This document shows, piece by piece, positions 1 to 6,445 of a DNA stretch of 8,822 nt. Numbering within the stretch: position 1 is the stretch's first letter; each line of letters starts with the position of its first letter. This DNA is from an uncultured Bacteroidales bacterium. Lineage in GTDB: Bacteria > Bacteroidota > Bacteroidia > Bacteroidales > UBA932. A model generated the notes under the pieces. That model saw only the letters and a list, made by a program, of their open reading frames with translations, had not been told where the DNA came from and searched no databases. The stretch lies in contig ONFK01000050.1 of assembly GCA_900317065.1 (NCBI GenBank), forward strand, positions 1 through 8,822. The letters are read 5' to 3'. Position numbers and translations under genes: made by a program.

Positions 1-1389
1 AGGGAAGTTCTCTATCTCGACAGTATAGCGCTTGTATTCGTATCCGGGTTCGATATCGAATGCTGATGTAATGTAGGAACCTCCGTCGGCAACTGTCACC
101 ACGTTGTTGGCGGTGCTGAACGTGGAGTTGGAAATGACTTCAATCTTGAAATCCTGCCTGTCGCGTATGTAGGACGGCATTGCGTCGAAACTGAGTTCGA
201 CCGTACCGACCTCCGACATGTTGGTGATGGGAGGCGTCACGATTTCCCCGACAAGATTGTTGGATCCGAGCAGTATCTGTCCAGCCTTGGCGCCTATCTG
301 GAGTTTGTTGCCGTTTTCGCAGACCTGTCCCCAGTCCGCAAGCCTGGTGGAAGGGACCAGTTTCTGGATTGTGGAGAACAGCACCATGGAAGTGCCGGAC
401 GTGACGGGATAGAAACCGTTCTCGGCGTCTATCTCCACTTCCCCGGAAGCCCTGGCCTCGGCGAAGGAGGAGACATTGATGCGCTGCATTGTATTGTAGC
501 CGTTTGCAACAGGCCACGCCTGGCCGCCCCAGAGCAGTTCGTCGAAGTCCTCATAGAGGAGGACGTCGCCGGCCTTGGCAGGAGCCGTGCCTACCTGAAC
601 CACCTGCGACTGCGCGGTGCTTGCCTTGAACAGCGGACTCTTGAGGGTGGAGACAGAATCCTTCACCTCGACCCAATAGTCCTTTCCGCTTTCCAATCCC
701 GTAAAGACGAAGGCCGGGAAGGAAATGTCGGCGGAGCCGGCGAGGTAGTTCCCTTCGAAGAAAGACCTGTCAAGGCCCCACGCCACATCCAGGTCGGTGC
801 CGGCTTCATCCTTGTAGAGCGCGATGTGATAACCGCGCCTGACATCCTGTGCGAGTTCCTCGAATCCGGTCACGGACCACTCGACGGTAATCGTTCCGGC
901 AGAAGCTCTCAGAAGGCGTATTTCAGGTTCGACGGTGGGAGCGATGCCGCCCTCCACAGGGCCGCGCCCGACTTCGACCACCGTGGGGAGCCCGGAGTCA
1001 TCCACTATATATACCCAGTCGGAAGATCCCTTGCTGAAATCGGCACGGATACGGACATAGTATCTTTCGAACTGCGCGAGATCGAAGAAAACGCAGGCGT
1101 CATTCCGGCGGGGAGCATAGGACATTACCGTCTTGGAGATCTCGCCGTCGGCGATCTCTTCGTCCTGATTCTTCACAAGCTGGACGGTATAGGAAGCCGC
1201 GCCGTTGCGATATGCGTCTTCGCTATTCCAGATGACCGCCAGCGCTTCCGCGGAAGATGCCGATGCATCGTAACGCAGGTATGCAGGAGGCACGATCTCG
1301 CCTTCAGTAACGTCGGGCTGCACCTCTTTGGGGCCGCCGCACGCAATCGCAAGCAGGACGGCGAATGTATATGTCAGAATCTTTTTCAT
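1..1389 (-). CDS. Surface lipoprotein, two FN3-like domains plus jelly-roll domain (3' end cut by window)
   Basis: I read 463 codons from the ATG at 1389 to the window edge without a stop, so the C-terminus is missing. The product starts MKKILTYTFAVLLAIAC, a lipoprotein signal with lipobox Cys17. Two fibronectin-III-like beta-sandwich repeats follow (about residues 36-128 and 152-258), each ending in a Tyr-rich strand (ERYYVRIRA; GKDYWVEVKDS). A C-terminal jelly-roll-like domain opens at about residue 277 with LLYEDFDELLWGG, a typical entry strand of cleaved-adhesin / choice-of-anchor modules. It is a clear paralogue of the lipoprotein at 4816-6330. By that alignment it ends at the equivalent of residue 471 of 504, so about 33 residues lie outside. 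The start is two bases after the esterase stop (TGA GT ATG), so the genes are co-transcribed. Inferred role: outer-surface binding of a glycan or other ligand. No enzymatic motif is seen. The specific family is not identified. Confidence 0.88.
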   Translation of the reverse strand, partial: MKKILTYTFAVLLAIACGGPKEVQPDVTEGEIVPPAYLRYDASASSAEALAVIWNSEDAYRNGAASYTVQLVKNQDEEIADGEISKTVMSYAPRRNDACVFFDLAQFERYYVRIRADFSKGSSDWVYIVDDSGLPTVVEVGRGPVEGGIAPTVEPEIRLLRASAGTITVEWSVTGFEELAQDVRRGYHIALYKDEAGTDLDVAWGLDRSFFEGNYLAGSADISFPAFVFTGLESGKDYWVEVKDSVSTLKSPLFKASTAQSQVVQVGTAPAKAGDVLLYEDFDELLWGGQAWPVANGYNTMQRINVSSFAEARASGEVEIDAENGFYPVTSGTSMVLFSTIQKLVPSTRLADWGQVCENGNKLQIGAKAGQILLGSNNLVGEIVTPPITNMSEVGTVELSFDAMPSYIRDRQDFKIEVISNSTFSTANNVVTVADGGSYITSAFDIEPGYEYKRYTVEIENFP

Positions 1390-1391
1390 AC

Positions 1392-2588
1392 TCAGAACGT
1401 TTTAAGCCATGCATGCATATCGGAAGGGAAATTAGACCAGTTGACGGTAGTATGTCCGCCGGTGTCGTGAGGATCGTCATGGACTTCGACTCCGGCAGCC
1501 TGGAGGGCCTTCACATACACAGGACCGTTGTATTTCTGAGGGACCACGGCATCATCGTAGGAGTAGGCCACGAAGGCGCGCGGTGTGTCAGCCGTCACGA
1601 TCTTTTCGAGGGAATAGGCATCCACGTCGGCCTGGGAGCGGTTGTAACCGAGAAAATGAAGTACTGAACCCTCGTGGGAACGGGCTATATCCATGCTGAT
1701 TACGGGATAAAGCAGGATCTGGTAGTCCACCTTGTCCTTGAATAGATTCGCCGTGAGTCCTGCAAGATGTCCTCCGGCAGAACGGCCGACCGTGCCCACC
1801 TGCGAGTAACCTCCCCAGCGGGAAGCGTTCGCGCGCATGATATCCACTGCATCGCCCGCATCCTGGATGACAAGGTCGTGCCGTCCTATGAGTTCGTTTA
1901 TCGGGAGAGTGTAGTTGAGAAGGGCCATGGTGATGCCCTGTCCTTCCCAGGTTTCGACATCCTTGGTTCCAAGCGAGCTGTAACCGCCGCCGGGGCAGAA
2001 AATCAGCGCCTTGGTATTCCCGGAATAAGGATAGGAAATCTCCAGGAAAGAGCTGGCTCCGGCAGTGTGCACCCTGGTCTTTCCTTCTTCCGAAACGGAG
2101 TAGGAAGGGACCAGCACATAACGCGTGTCGTGGCTCTTCATCGTACCGTCCGTACTCTGCACGGAGAGCGGGATCAGGAAAGGCTTCTCGCTCACTGCGG
2201 CGTGCACGGCGGACTGGTCGATATCCAGTTTCAGCACAGCTTCGGTCTGTCCGGCCTTCAACTCGGCCGTTCCGAGGGTGTACATCGATTTGGCCAGAGG
2301 CTGGGCTACAGCGGCATATTTATAGTTGTAGGCCCGGCAGTATTCACTGGTGTTGGCAGGGACATACAGCCCTATGGTCTTGTCTTCGGAAGGAGCGGCG
2401 GCCACCTTCACCTCGAAACTCAGGCTCTCCCCTACGCCGAGGTAGCGGAGGGTGTCGGATGTGAACGAAAGCACATATTCACCCTTGGCGGCCTCCTGCT
2501 CCTGCGATGCCGTGTTCTGTTTATCGCAACTCGAGGCCGTCAGGGCCAGGAATGCACAAAGTATCAAAAGCGTCTTTTTCATGTTCAT
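1392..2588 (-). CDS. Lipoprotein alpha/beta-hydrolase esterase with N-terminal DUF1735-like domain
   Basis: This is a 398-residue predicted lipoprotein (lipobox ending ASSC, Cys21). Residues about 37-162 look like a DUF1735 / BT_3987-type beta-sandwich, a module usually found in Bacteroidetes surface glycan-binding proteins and some glycosidases. Residues about 175-398 are an alpha/beta hydrolase of the acetyl-xylan-esterase-like group. PGGGY (199-203) supplies the oxyanion-hole region, GRSAGGH (268-274) holds the nucleophile Ser270, SYDDAVVP supplies the acid (Asp345 or Asp346, the latter matching the usual D-x-x-V-P spacing), and His379 lies in TGGHTT. The expected activity is hydrolysis of ester groups, such as O-acetyl, on a carbohydrate; the exact substrate is unknown. 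The ATG at 2588 overlaps the upstream TGA as ATGA. A second in-frame ATG six bases downstream (2582) gives a more typical MKK start and cannot be excluded. The next gene follows after two bases. Confidence 0.9.
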   Translation of the reverse strand: MNMKKTLLILCAFLALTASSCDKQNTASQEQEAAKGEYVLSFTSDTLRYLGVGESLSFEVKVAAAPSEDKTIGLYVPANTSEYCRAYNYKYAAVAQPLAKSMYTLGTAELKAGQTEAVLKLDIDQSAVHAAVSEKPFLIPLSVQSTDGTMKSHDTRYVLVPSYSVSEEGKTRVHTAGASSFLEISYPYSGNTKALIFCPGGGYSSLGTKDVETWEGQGITMALLNYTLPINELIGRHDLVIQDAGDAVDIMRANASRWGGYSQVGTVGRSAGGHLAGLTANLFKDKVDYQILLYPVISMDIARSHEGSVLHFLGYNRSQADVDAYSLEKIVTADTPRAFVAYSYDDAVVPQKYNGPVYVKALQAAGVEVHDDPHDTGGHTTVNWSNFPSDMHAWLKTF

Positions 2589-3979
2589 TCAGGCAAATCG
2601 TATTTGAAAACATTTCCTCGCACGGCATTGGAGCCCTTGTATCCCCAGGAGTTGAATCCGAGATAAAGATTTCCGTTCCACGCTTTTACGCCTTCCGATT
2701 CCATGGCACCGGTTTCGGTGATTCCGAAACGCGAAAGGTCGGAGGCATTCTGGACGACACGCACGAAGGAACGGGGTTCGTAAAGCGTTCCGTCGTAGTT
2801 CCAGATTGTGAGAGCCGCACGGGAGCCTCCCATATTCTTGACGGCGGTTCCTTCCACAAAGTATACCTTTCCGTCATACACGTCGAAGCCCTGCCATGCA
2901 TAATAGCAGATATCGTCGGGAGTCTTTCCCTTGTTGGGAGTGCCGATTTCCGCCACGGGTGTCAGCTTGAGCACATTGCGGGCCTTGATGGTAGGGGTAT
3001 GCGTAACCTGGGAGGCATCCGGCGCCCCGTCGCCGCCATAAGTGCGTTCCTTGAGGGTGCAGTCTTCCAGCGGCAGGGCCATCACCTCGCTCAGCTTGTA
3101 CATGCGGATCCGGCGGCTGGTTCCGTCATTCCCGGTACCGTACTGCGGATCATGGAAACAGAATGCGATGATGTCGTGGTCCGGGTCGACCGCCACGTTC
3201 ATCGTGCTCAGGGTGTTCCCGAGCCAGAAATGCTCGATGGAAGGATCGTCCGGCGAAACCTTCTTGCCGTTCTCGAACTTCACGCGGCCTATGGTCTGCA
3301 TCCCCCAGTATTCCTTATACTGGCTGGAACTCTCGCTCGTATTCTTGCCCGCATATTCGGGGATCCAGATATAAGTCCCGTCGGCGGCGTCTTCCACGCT
3401 CATGCCGGTCAGGTGTCCGGAATAGTAGAAGGTCATGGTCGCCTCTACCTTGTCGGAGCCTCCTTTTGAAGGAACTACTTTATCTACGAGTATCCTGTAA
3501 TACTCAGCGCTTGAAGTGGCGTAATAAATATTGCCGTCCTTGTCGATGTCGAACTGCTGGAATCCGGCATTGCCCGTAAGCAGGTGGCCCATGTCATACA
3601 TGTTGTCCGCTGTAAAGGCGGCGTCGATTCCCGTTATCGACTGCCCGTCACGCACCGTGACCTTAAGGGACGCCGACATGTCTCCGTATGCGGCTTTCAC
3701 GTTGGCGACGCCCTTGTTCAGGCCTTTGAGTATACCTTCAGTAACGGAAAGGACGTCGGGAGCGTCGCAGGACCATTCAAGGTCGCTGTTGTTCACCAGG
3801 TCTTTCTGTCCCCCGGTTACGGAATATACTTCGAGCTGCTTGAAATTGCCGAGCTGCAGCAGCATCTCACTCATGTCGAAGGTGAGCGAATCCCCTTTTA
3901 CGGGATCCTCTTTGCCATCGCAGGCCGCAATGCAGACCGGGATGGCCGCAAGCAATAAAATATGGATTATCTTTTTCAT
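2585..3979 (-). CDS. Lipoprotein with BIG2-like domain and helveticin J-like beta-propeller region
   Basis: This is a 464-residue predicted lipoprotein (lipobox IAAC, Cys20). It is followed by DGKED, close to the Lys-plus-acidic signal that sends Bacteroidetes lipoproteins to the cell surface. Residues about 31-110 form a bacterial Ig-like (BIG2-type) domain: a W-x-C strand (LEWSCDAPDVLSV), then GILKGLNKGVANVKAAYGD. Residues about 115-464 contain repeated short beta segments (GNIYYAT, GTYIWIPEY, GKVYFVEG, LTIWNYDG) and a late MESEGVKAWNGNLYLGF motif. The order QGFDV... then WNYDG... then ESEG...LYLGF recalls the propeller-like group annotated as helveticin J class III bacteriocins or 'teichoic acid biosynthesis protein C'. 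I assign this from memory of the motifs, not from a search. No catalytic residues are evident, so binding is the likelier role. The gene sits 6 bases after the GDPD gene and overlaps the esterase gene by four bases. Confidence 0.85.
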   Translation of the reverse strand: MKKIIHILLLAAIPVCIAACDGKEDPVKGDSLTFDMSEMLLQLGNFKQLEVYSVTGGQKDLVNNSDLEWSCDAPDVLSVTEGILKGLNKGVANVKAAYGDMSASLKVTVRDGQSITGIDAAFTADNMYDMGHLLTGNAGFQQFDIDKDGNIYYATSSAEYYRILVDKVVPSKGGSDKVEATMTFYYSGHLTGMSVEDAADGTYIWIPEYAGKNTSESSSQYKEYWGMQTIGRVKFENGKKVSPDDPSIEHFWLGNTLSTMNVAVDPDHDIIAFCFHDPQYGTGNDGTSRRIRMYKLSEVMALPLEDCTLKERTYGGDGAPDASQVTHTPTIKARNVLKLTPVAEIGTPNKGKTPDDICYYAWQGFDVYDGKVYFVEGTAVKNMGGSRAALTIWNYDGTLYEPRSFVRVVQNASDLSRFGITETGAMESEGVKAWNGNLYLGFNSWGYKGSNAVRGNVFKYDLPE

Positions 3980-3985
3980 TCTCTG

Positions 3986-4807
3986 TCAGTAGATTACATT
4001 CAACCACGGGGTCTTTTTCGCAGCGAATTTCTTCACTTCAATAGGAATATCCGTACACATGAAATCCGCCCCGAGATATGCGCCAAGCACCAAATCGTCC
4101 ACGCTGTGCCCGGGCCAGAGGCTGACCGTAAGTCCTTCCTTGTGGGCCTTCGTGACGGATGCACGGCTGCTGCCTTCCATGACTGCGCCTATACGGCTGA
4201 TTCCCATGGCCTTGCAAAGGGCGATGGTTTCGTCGTTCAGCGGCTTGCCGGTAATCAGGAGCAGATCCACGCCGGGATGCATCTGCTGCAGATAACGCAG
4301 CCCCCTGTAGTCGGAAGAAGTGAAGACATACTCCGCATCGGCCGGTTTGGCGGCCATGACTGCGGAATACAGTTTCTCGCAATACTCGCGGAGCCTCGGT
4401 TCCGGATAGAGTTCCACCGGCGTGGTTTTAAGTTCAAACTCGACGTAGAGGCCTTTCATTGGTTTCAGGAATTCCAGAAGTTCATCGAGGGTGAGCATCT
4501 TGTTCCCCTTCTTGGTGTCCAGGGCGTGAATCTCTTCCCAGGTTTTTTCTTCCACCGTACCCGTACCGTTGGTGGTGCGGTCCAGGGTGGAGTCGTGGGT
4601 TATGATCAGTTTTCCGTCCTTTGTCATGCGGATATCGGTTTCGAAGCCGCGGTATCCGGCCTTGGCGCTGGCCTGAAAGGCCTGCATTGTATTCTCATCA
4701 TGCTCCATCCGTCCGCCGCGGTGCGAGAAAACGCGTATGGTCTGGGTCTGCGCGCACGCAGCCAGGGCGAGCAGCAGGGCGGATGCTATGGTAAAGATTT
4801 TTTTCAT
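3986..4807 (-). CDS. Exported glycerophosphodiester phosphodiesterase (GDPD family)
   Basis: This 273-residue protein is the usual length for a single-domain bacterial GDPD. These enzymes hydrolyse glycerophosphodiesters to glycerol-3-phosphate and an alcohol using a divalent metal. Core motifs are in order: SHRGG (catalytic His29, Arg30), ENT (38-40), FETDIRMTKDG (metal ligands Glu56 and Asp58), THDSTLDRTTNGTG (catalytic His71), VEFELK (Glu125, Lys127), SLWPGHS (usually WTVN) and the terminal GADFMCTDIP (Thr252-Asp253). All expected catalytic residues are present, so it should be active. The N-terminus MKKIFTIASALLLALAACAQ is a secretion signal. It could be cut after CA (soluble periplasmic) or be lipidated at Cys18, so location is ambiguous. 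The gene lies 8 bases after the FN3 lipoprotein stop and 6 bases before the next start, inside the operon. That favours a role on an exogenous phosphodiester substrate over housekeeping lipid turnover, but this is inference. Confidence 0.95.
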   Translation of the reverse strand: MKKIFTIASALLLALAACAQTQTIRVFSHRGGRMEHDENTMQAFQASAKAGYRGFETDIRMTKDGKLIITHDSTLDRTTNGTGTVEEKTWEEIHALDTKKGNKMLTLDELLEFLKPMKGLYVEFELKTTPVELYPEPRLREYCEKLYSAVMAAKPADAEYVFTSSDYRGLRYLQQMHPGVDLLLITGKPLNDETIALCKAMGISRIGAVMEGSSRASVTKAHKEGLTVSLWPGHSVDDLVLGAYLGADFMCTDIPIEVKKFAAKKTPWLNVIY

Positions 4808-4815
4808 CGCGATAA

Positions 4816-6330
4816 TCAGTTATAGGATACAACTTTGACCTGGATGTCATCGACGAAGACGCGGATGTATTTTCCGGCTTTCAGCGAAGGATCGCCGCCG
4901 ATGGCTATCCTCGTTCCGGGTCCGACGTTTTCCAGCGTCACCGAATATGTCTTCATCTCCATTTTCTTCTCCACTTCCACGGGCTTGCTCACCGTATGGG
5001 CAGGATCCCTGGTGACTTCGCGGCTGGTGGAATTATATGTCGCATTGTCGAGGGCTTCGACCAGCAGATGCGGCTGGTCGTTGTCGGGATCCACAAGTTG
5101 TGCCTTGAAACTCACCTCGACCGTGGCCGTGCCGGACAGATTGCCGAGTTCCGGAGTGACAATGGAAGCGGTATATGACGCATTGCCGAGTTTAAGCACT
5201 GCGCAGCGGTGGCAGAGAGCTCCGATTACACCGTTTTCATTACACCACCCCCAAGTGTCGAGTCTTGTAGTCTTAAGAGGATTCTGCATGGTGTCGAAGA
5301 GCCTTCCTTCATTGCCGCATCCCGTCACGAACTGCTTGTTCACGGTCGTAGGATTCACTCCCGTGGCAGGATAGATTCCGGCGAGGTTTCCGCGGGACGC
5401 GGTGTTGAATCCGGCCGCATTCTCCCCGTCGAGTATGGATCCGTAGTATACCAGCTCGCTGAAATCTTCGAAGAGGGCGACTTCGCCTGCAGCCACCGTG
5501 CCGGAGCCGGATACCACCACTCGGGAAGGTTCCGTATGCGCTTTCAGGGGTTCGCTGACCATGATGTTTTCCGAATCGCTTTCGTCGGTCACGCGGAACC
5601 AGTAGTCGGTATCGCTCTCCAGTCCGGAGAATATGAACCTGGGAGGGAAATTCATCGAGAACACCCCGGCGGTCGCAACCGGATCGATTATCCACGATAC
5701 GAAGAGATCCGTGCAGGCTTCATCCCGGAACAGCTCGATATTGTAGCTCTGCTTGAGGTCCGTCGAGATATGTTCCCACTCGGTAGAAGAGAAAGCGAAA
5801 CTGAGCGTAGACTCCGTAGCACGTATCAGTTTTGAATATGCGCCGGTGGCGTCGGTCACGGGACCGTCGAAAATGCCGGTACCTACCATCACTACCGCCG
5901 GGTCCTTGCTGTATTCTCCGTAAAGATATGTCCAGTCGGAGAATCTGCCCCCGGGATAATTGGCGCGGCCGCGTACATAATAACGGGATTCCGTCTCCAG
6001 GCCTTCAAATATTACGGCACCGGGGGTGTCCGAATCCGAAGTCGAGAAGGTACGGGAGAATTCGGCGTCGTATACGTTGCCGGCGCTTTCGCCAAGGCGT
6101 CTCACAAGTTGTATCGTGAAGGATGCCGCCCCTCTGCGCATCGCAGGGCGCGGATCCCAATACACCGCAAGAGCCGTCGATGTAGAACTGCCGTCGTCGT
6201 AGCACATGCCTACGACTCCCGGCAGATCCTCGTTTTTGCCTGCATCGCCATAGGCGCTTTCGCGCGAGCACGACAGCACGACGGCGGCTGCAGCCACCAA
6301 AACTAAAGGAAACTTGATTGAAAATTGCAT
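4816..6330 (-). CDS. Surface lipoprotein, two FN3-like domains plus C-terminal jelly-roll domain
   Basis: This is a complete 504-residue predicted lipoprotein (lipobox VLSC, Cys21) and the first gene after the promoter at 6415-6445. A short linker leads to an FN3-like domain (about 45-137; ALAVYW, RRGAASFTIQLV, SRYYVRGRA, FSDWTYL). A second follows (about 145-267; YNIELFRDEACTDL, FIFSGLESDTDYWFRVTDES). The C-terminal jelly-roll-like domain (about 283-504) opens with VALFEDFSELVYYG and closes with KYIRVFVDDIQVKVVS, the usual last strand of cleaved-adhesin / carbohydrate-binding-like modules. It contains DPDNDQP, a possible calcium loop, and four cysteines (338, 363, 373, 376), most of which the paralogue at 1-1389 lacks. 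No catalytic motif is visible. The likely role is surface ligand or glycan binding for the operon. The start is supported by the signal peptide and the leader, with no Shine-Dalgarno sequence, as usual in Bacteroidetes. The next start is 8 bases downstream. Confidence 0.92.
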   Translation of the reverse strand: MQFSIKFPLVLVAAAAVVLSCSRESAYGDAGKNEDLPGVVGMCYDDGSSTSTALAVYWDPRPAMRRGAASFTIQLVRRLGESAGNVYDAEFSRTFSTSDSDTPGAVIFEGLETESRYYVRGRANYPGGRFSDWTYLYGEYSKDPAVVMVGTGIFDGPVTDATGAYSKLIRATESTLSFAFSSTEWEHISTDLKQSYNIELFRDEACTDLFVSWIIDPVATAGVFSMNFPPRFIFSGLESDTDYWFRVTDESDSENIMVSEPLKAHTEPSRVVVSGSGTVAAGEVALFEDFSELVYYGSILDGENAAGFNTASRGNLAGIYPATGVNPTTVNKQFVTGCGNEGRLFDTMQNPLKTTRLDTWGWCNENGVIGALCHRCAVLKLGNASYTASIVTPELGNLSGTATVEVSFKAQLVDPDNDQPHLLVEALDNATYNSTSREVTRDPAHTVSKPVEVEKKMEMKTYSVTLENVGPGTRIAIGGDPSLKAGKYIRVFVDDIQVKVVSYN

Positions 6331-6400
6331 AAGCAGGTCTTCTTTGGGAAGGAAGCCCGCTCACTTTGGATTGATTCTGTCCCCTGCTTTAACGCGCAGG
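6331..6400 (-). promoter_or_regulatory. 5' leader with two mutually exclusive inverted repeats, one abutting the start codon
   Basis: In the predicted mRNA leader, AAGCAGG (6389-6383) is perfectly complementary to CCTGCTT (6337-6331), whose last base sits directly before the ATG at 6330, with a 45-base loop. The GCAGG part of the first arm can instead pair with CCTGC at 6400-6396, forming a 5-bp hairpin with an 8-base loop. Both pairings use the same GCAGG, so they cannot coexist. One would occlude the start region and the other would free it. The stems are short and could be chance. No riboswitch family is recognised, and there is no U-tract, so it does not look like an intrinsic terminator. 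Confidence 0.35.
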
Positions 6401-6414
6401 ATACGCTGACACTG

Positions 6415-6445
6415 CAAATATAACGATTCTTTATCTGCCTGCAAA
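6415..6445 (-). promoter_or_regulatory. Bacteroidetes-type promoter for the five-gene lipoprotein/GDPD/esterase operon
   Basis: Reading the minus strand, TTTG at 6445-6442 (-33 box) is separated by 19 bases from TATATTTG at 6422-6415, a perfect TAnnTTTG -7 box. This matches the established Bacteroides sigma-ABfr consensus in sequence and spacing. An A8 tract (6453-6446) abuts the -33 box and could act like an UP element. The -33 box lies inside the last codons of the preceding GH123-like gene (Phe-Ala codons TTT GCA). Transcription should start near 6408, give or take a few bases, leaving a leader of about 78 bases before the ATG at 6330. Readthrough from the upstream genes is also possible, since no terminator is seen. 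Confidence 0.75.

Noticed and set aside
826..1470. 214-codon plus-strand open frame across the 1389/1392 gene junction
   Set aside because: It is antisense to the FN3/jelly-roll lipoprotein and the end of the esterase gene. It has no motifs, and it runs against the otherwise uniform operon direction.
1767..2666. 299-codon plus-strand open frame
   Set aside because: It lies antisense over the esterase gene, which has clear catalytic motifs and a signal peptide. The plus-strand translation is Arg/His/Gly-rich without recognisable motifs, as expected for a shadow frame in GC-rich DNA.
2507..3469. 320-codon plus-strand open frame
   Set aside because: It is antisense to the propeller lipoprotein gene and shows no signal peptide, domain or plausible composition.
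3962..4825. 287-codon plus-strand open frame
   Set aside because: It is exactly antisense to the GDPD gene, whose motifs are complete. The plus-strand frame is a mirror of that coding pattern.
6331..6430. Intrinsic terminator, tRNA or small RNA in the only sizeable intergenic gap
   Set aside because: The short hairpins are not followed by a U-tract in either direction, and no tRNA-like cloverleaf is visible. The content is explained as promoter plus leader.
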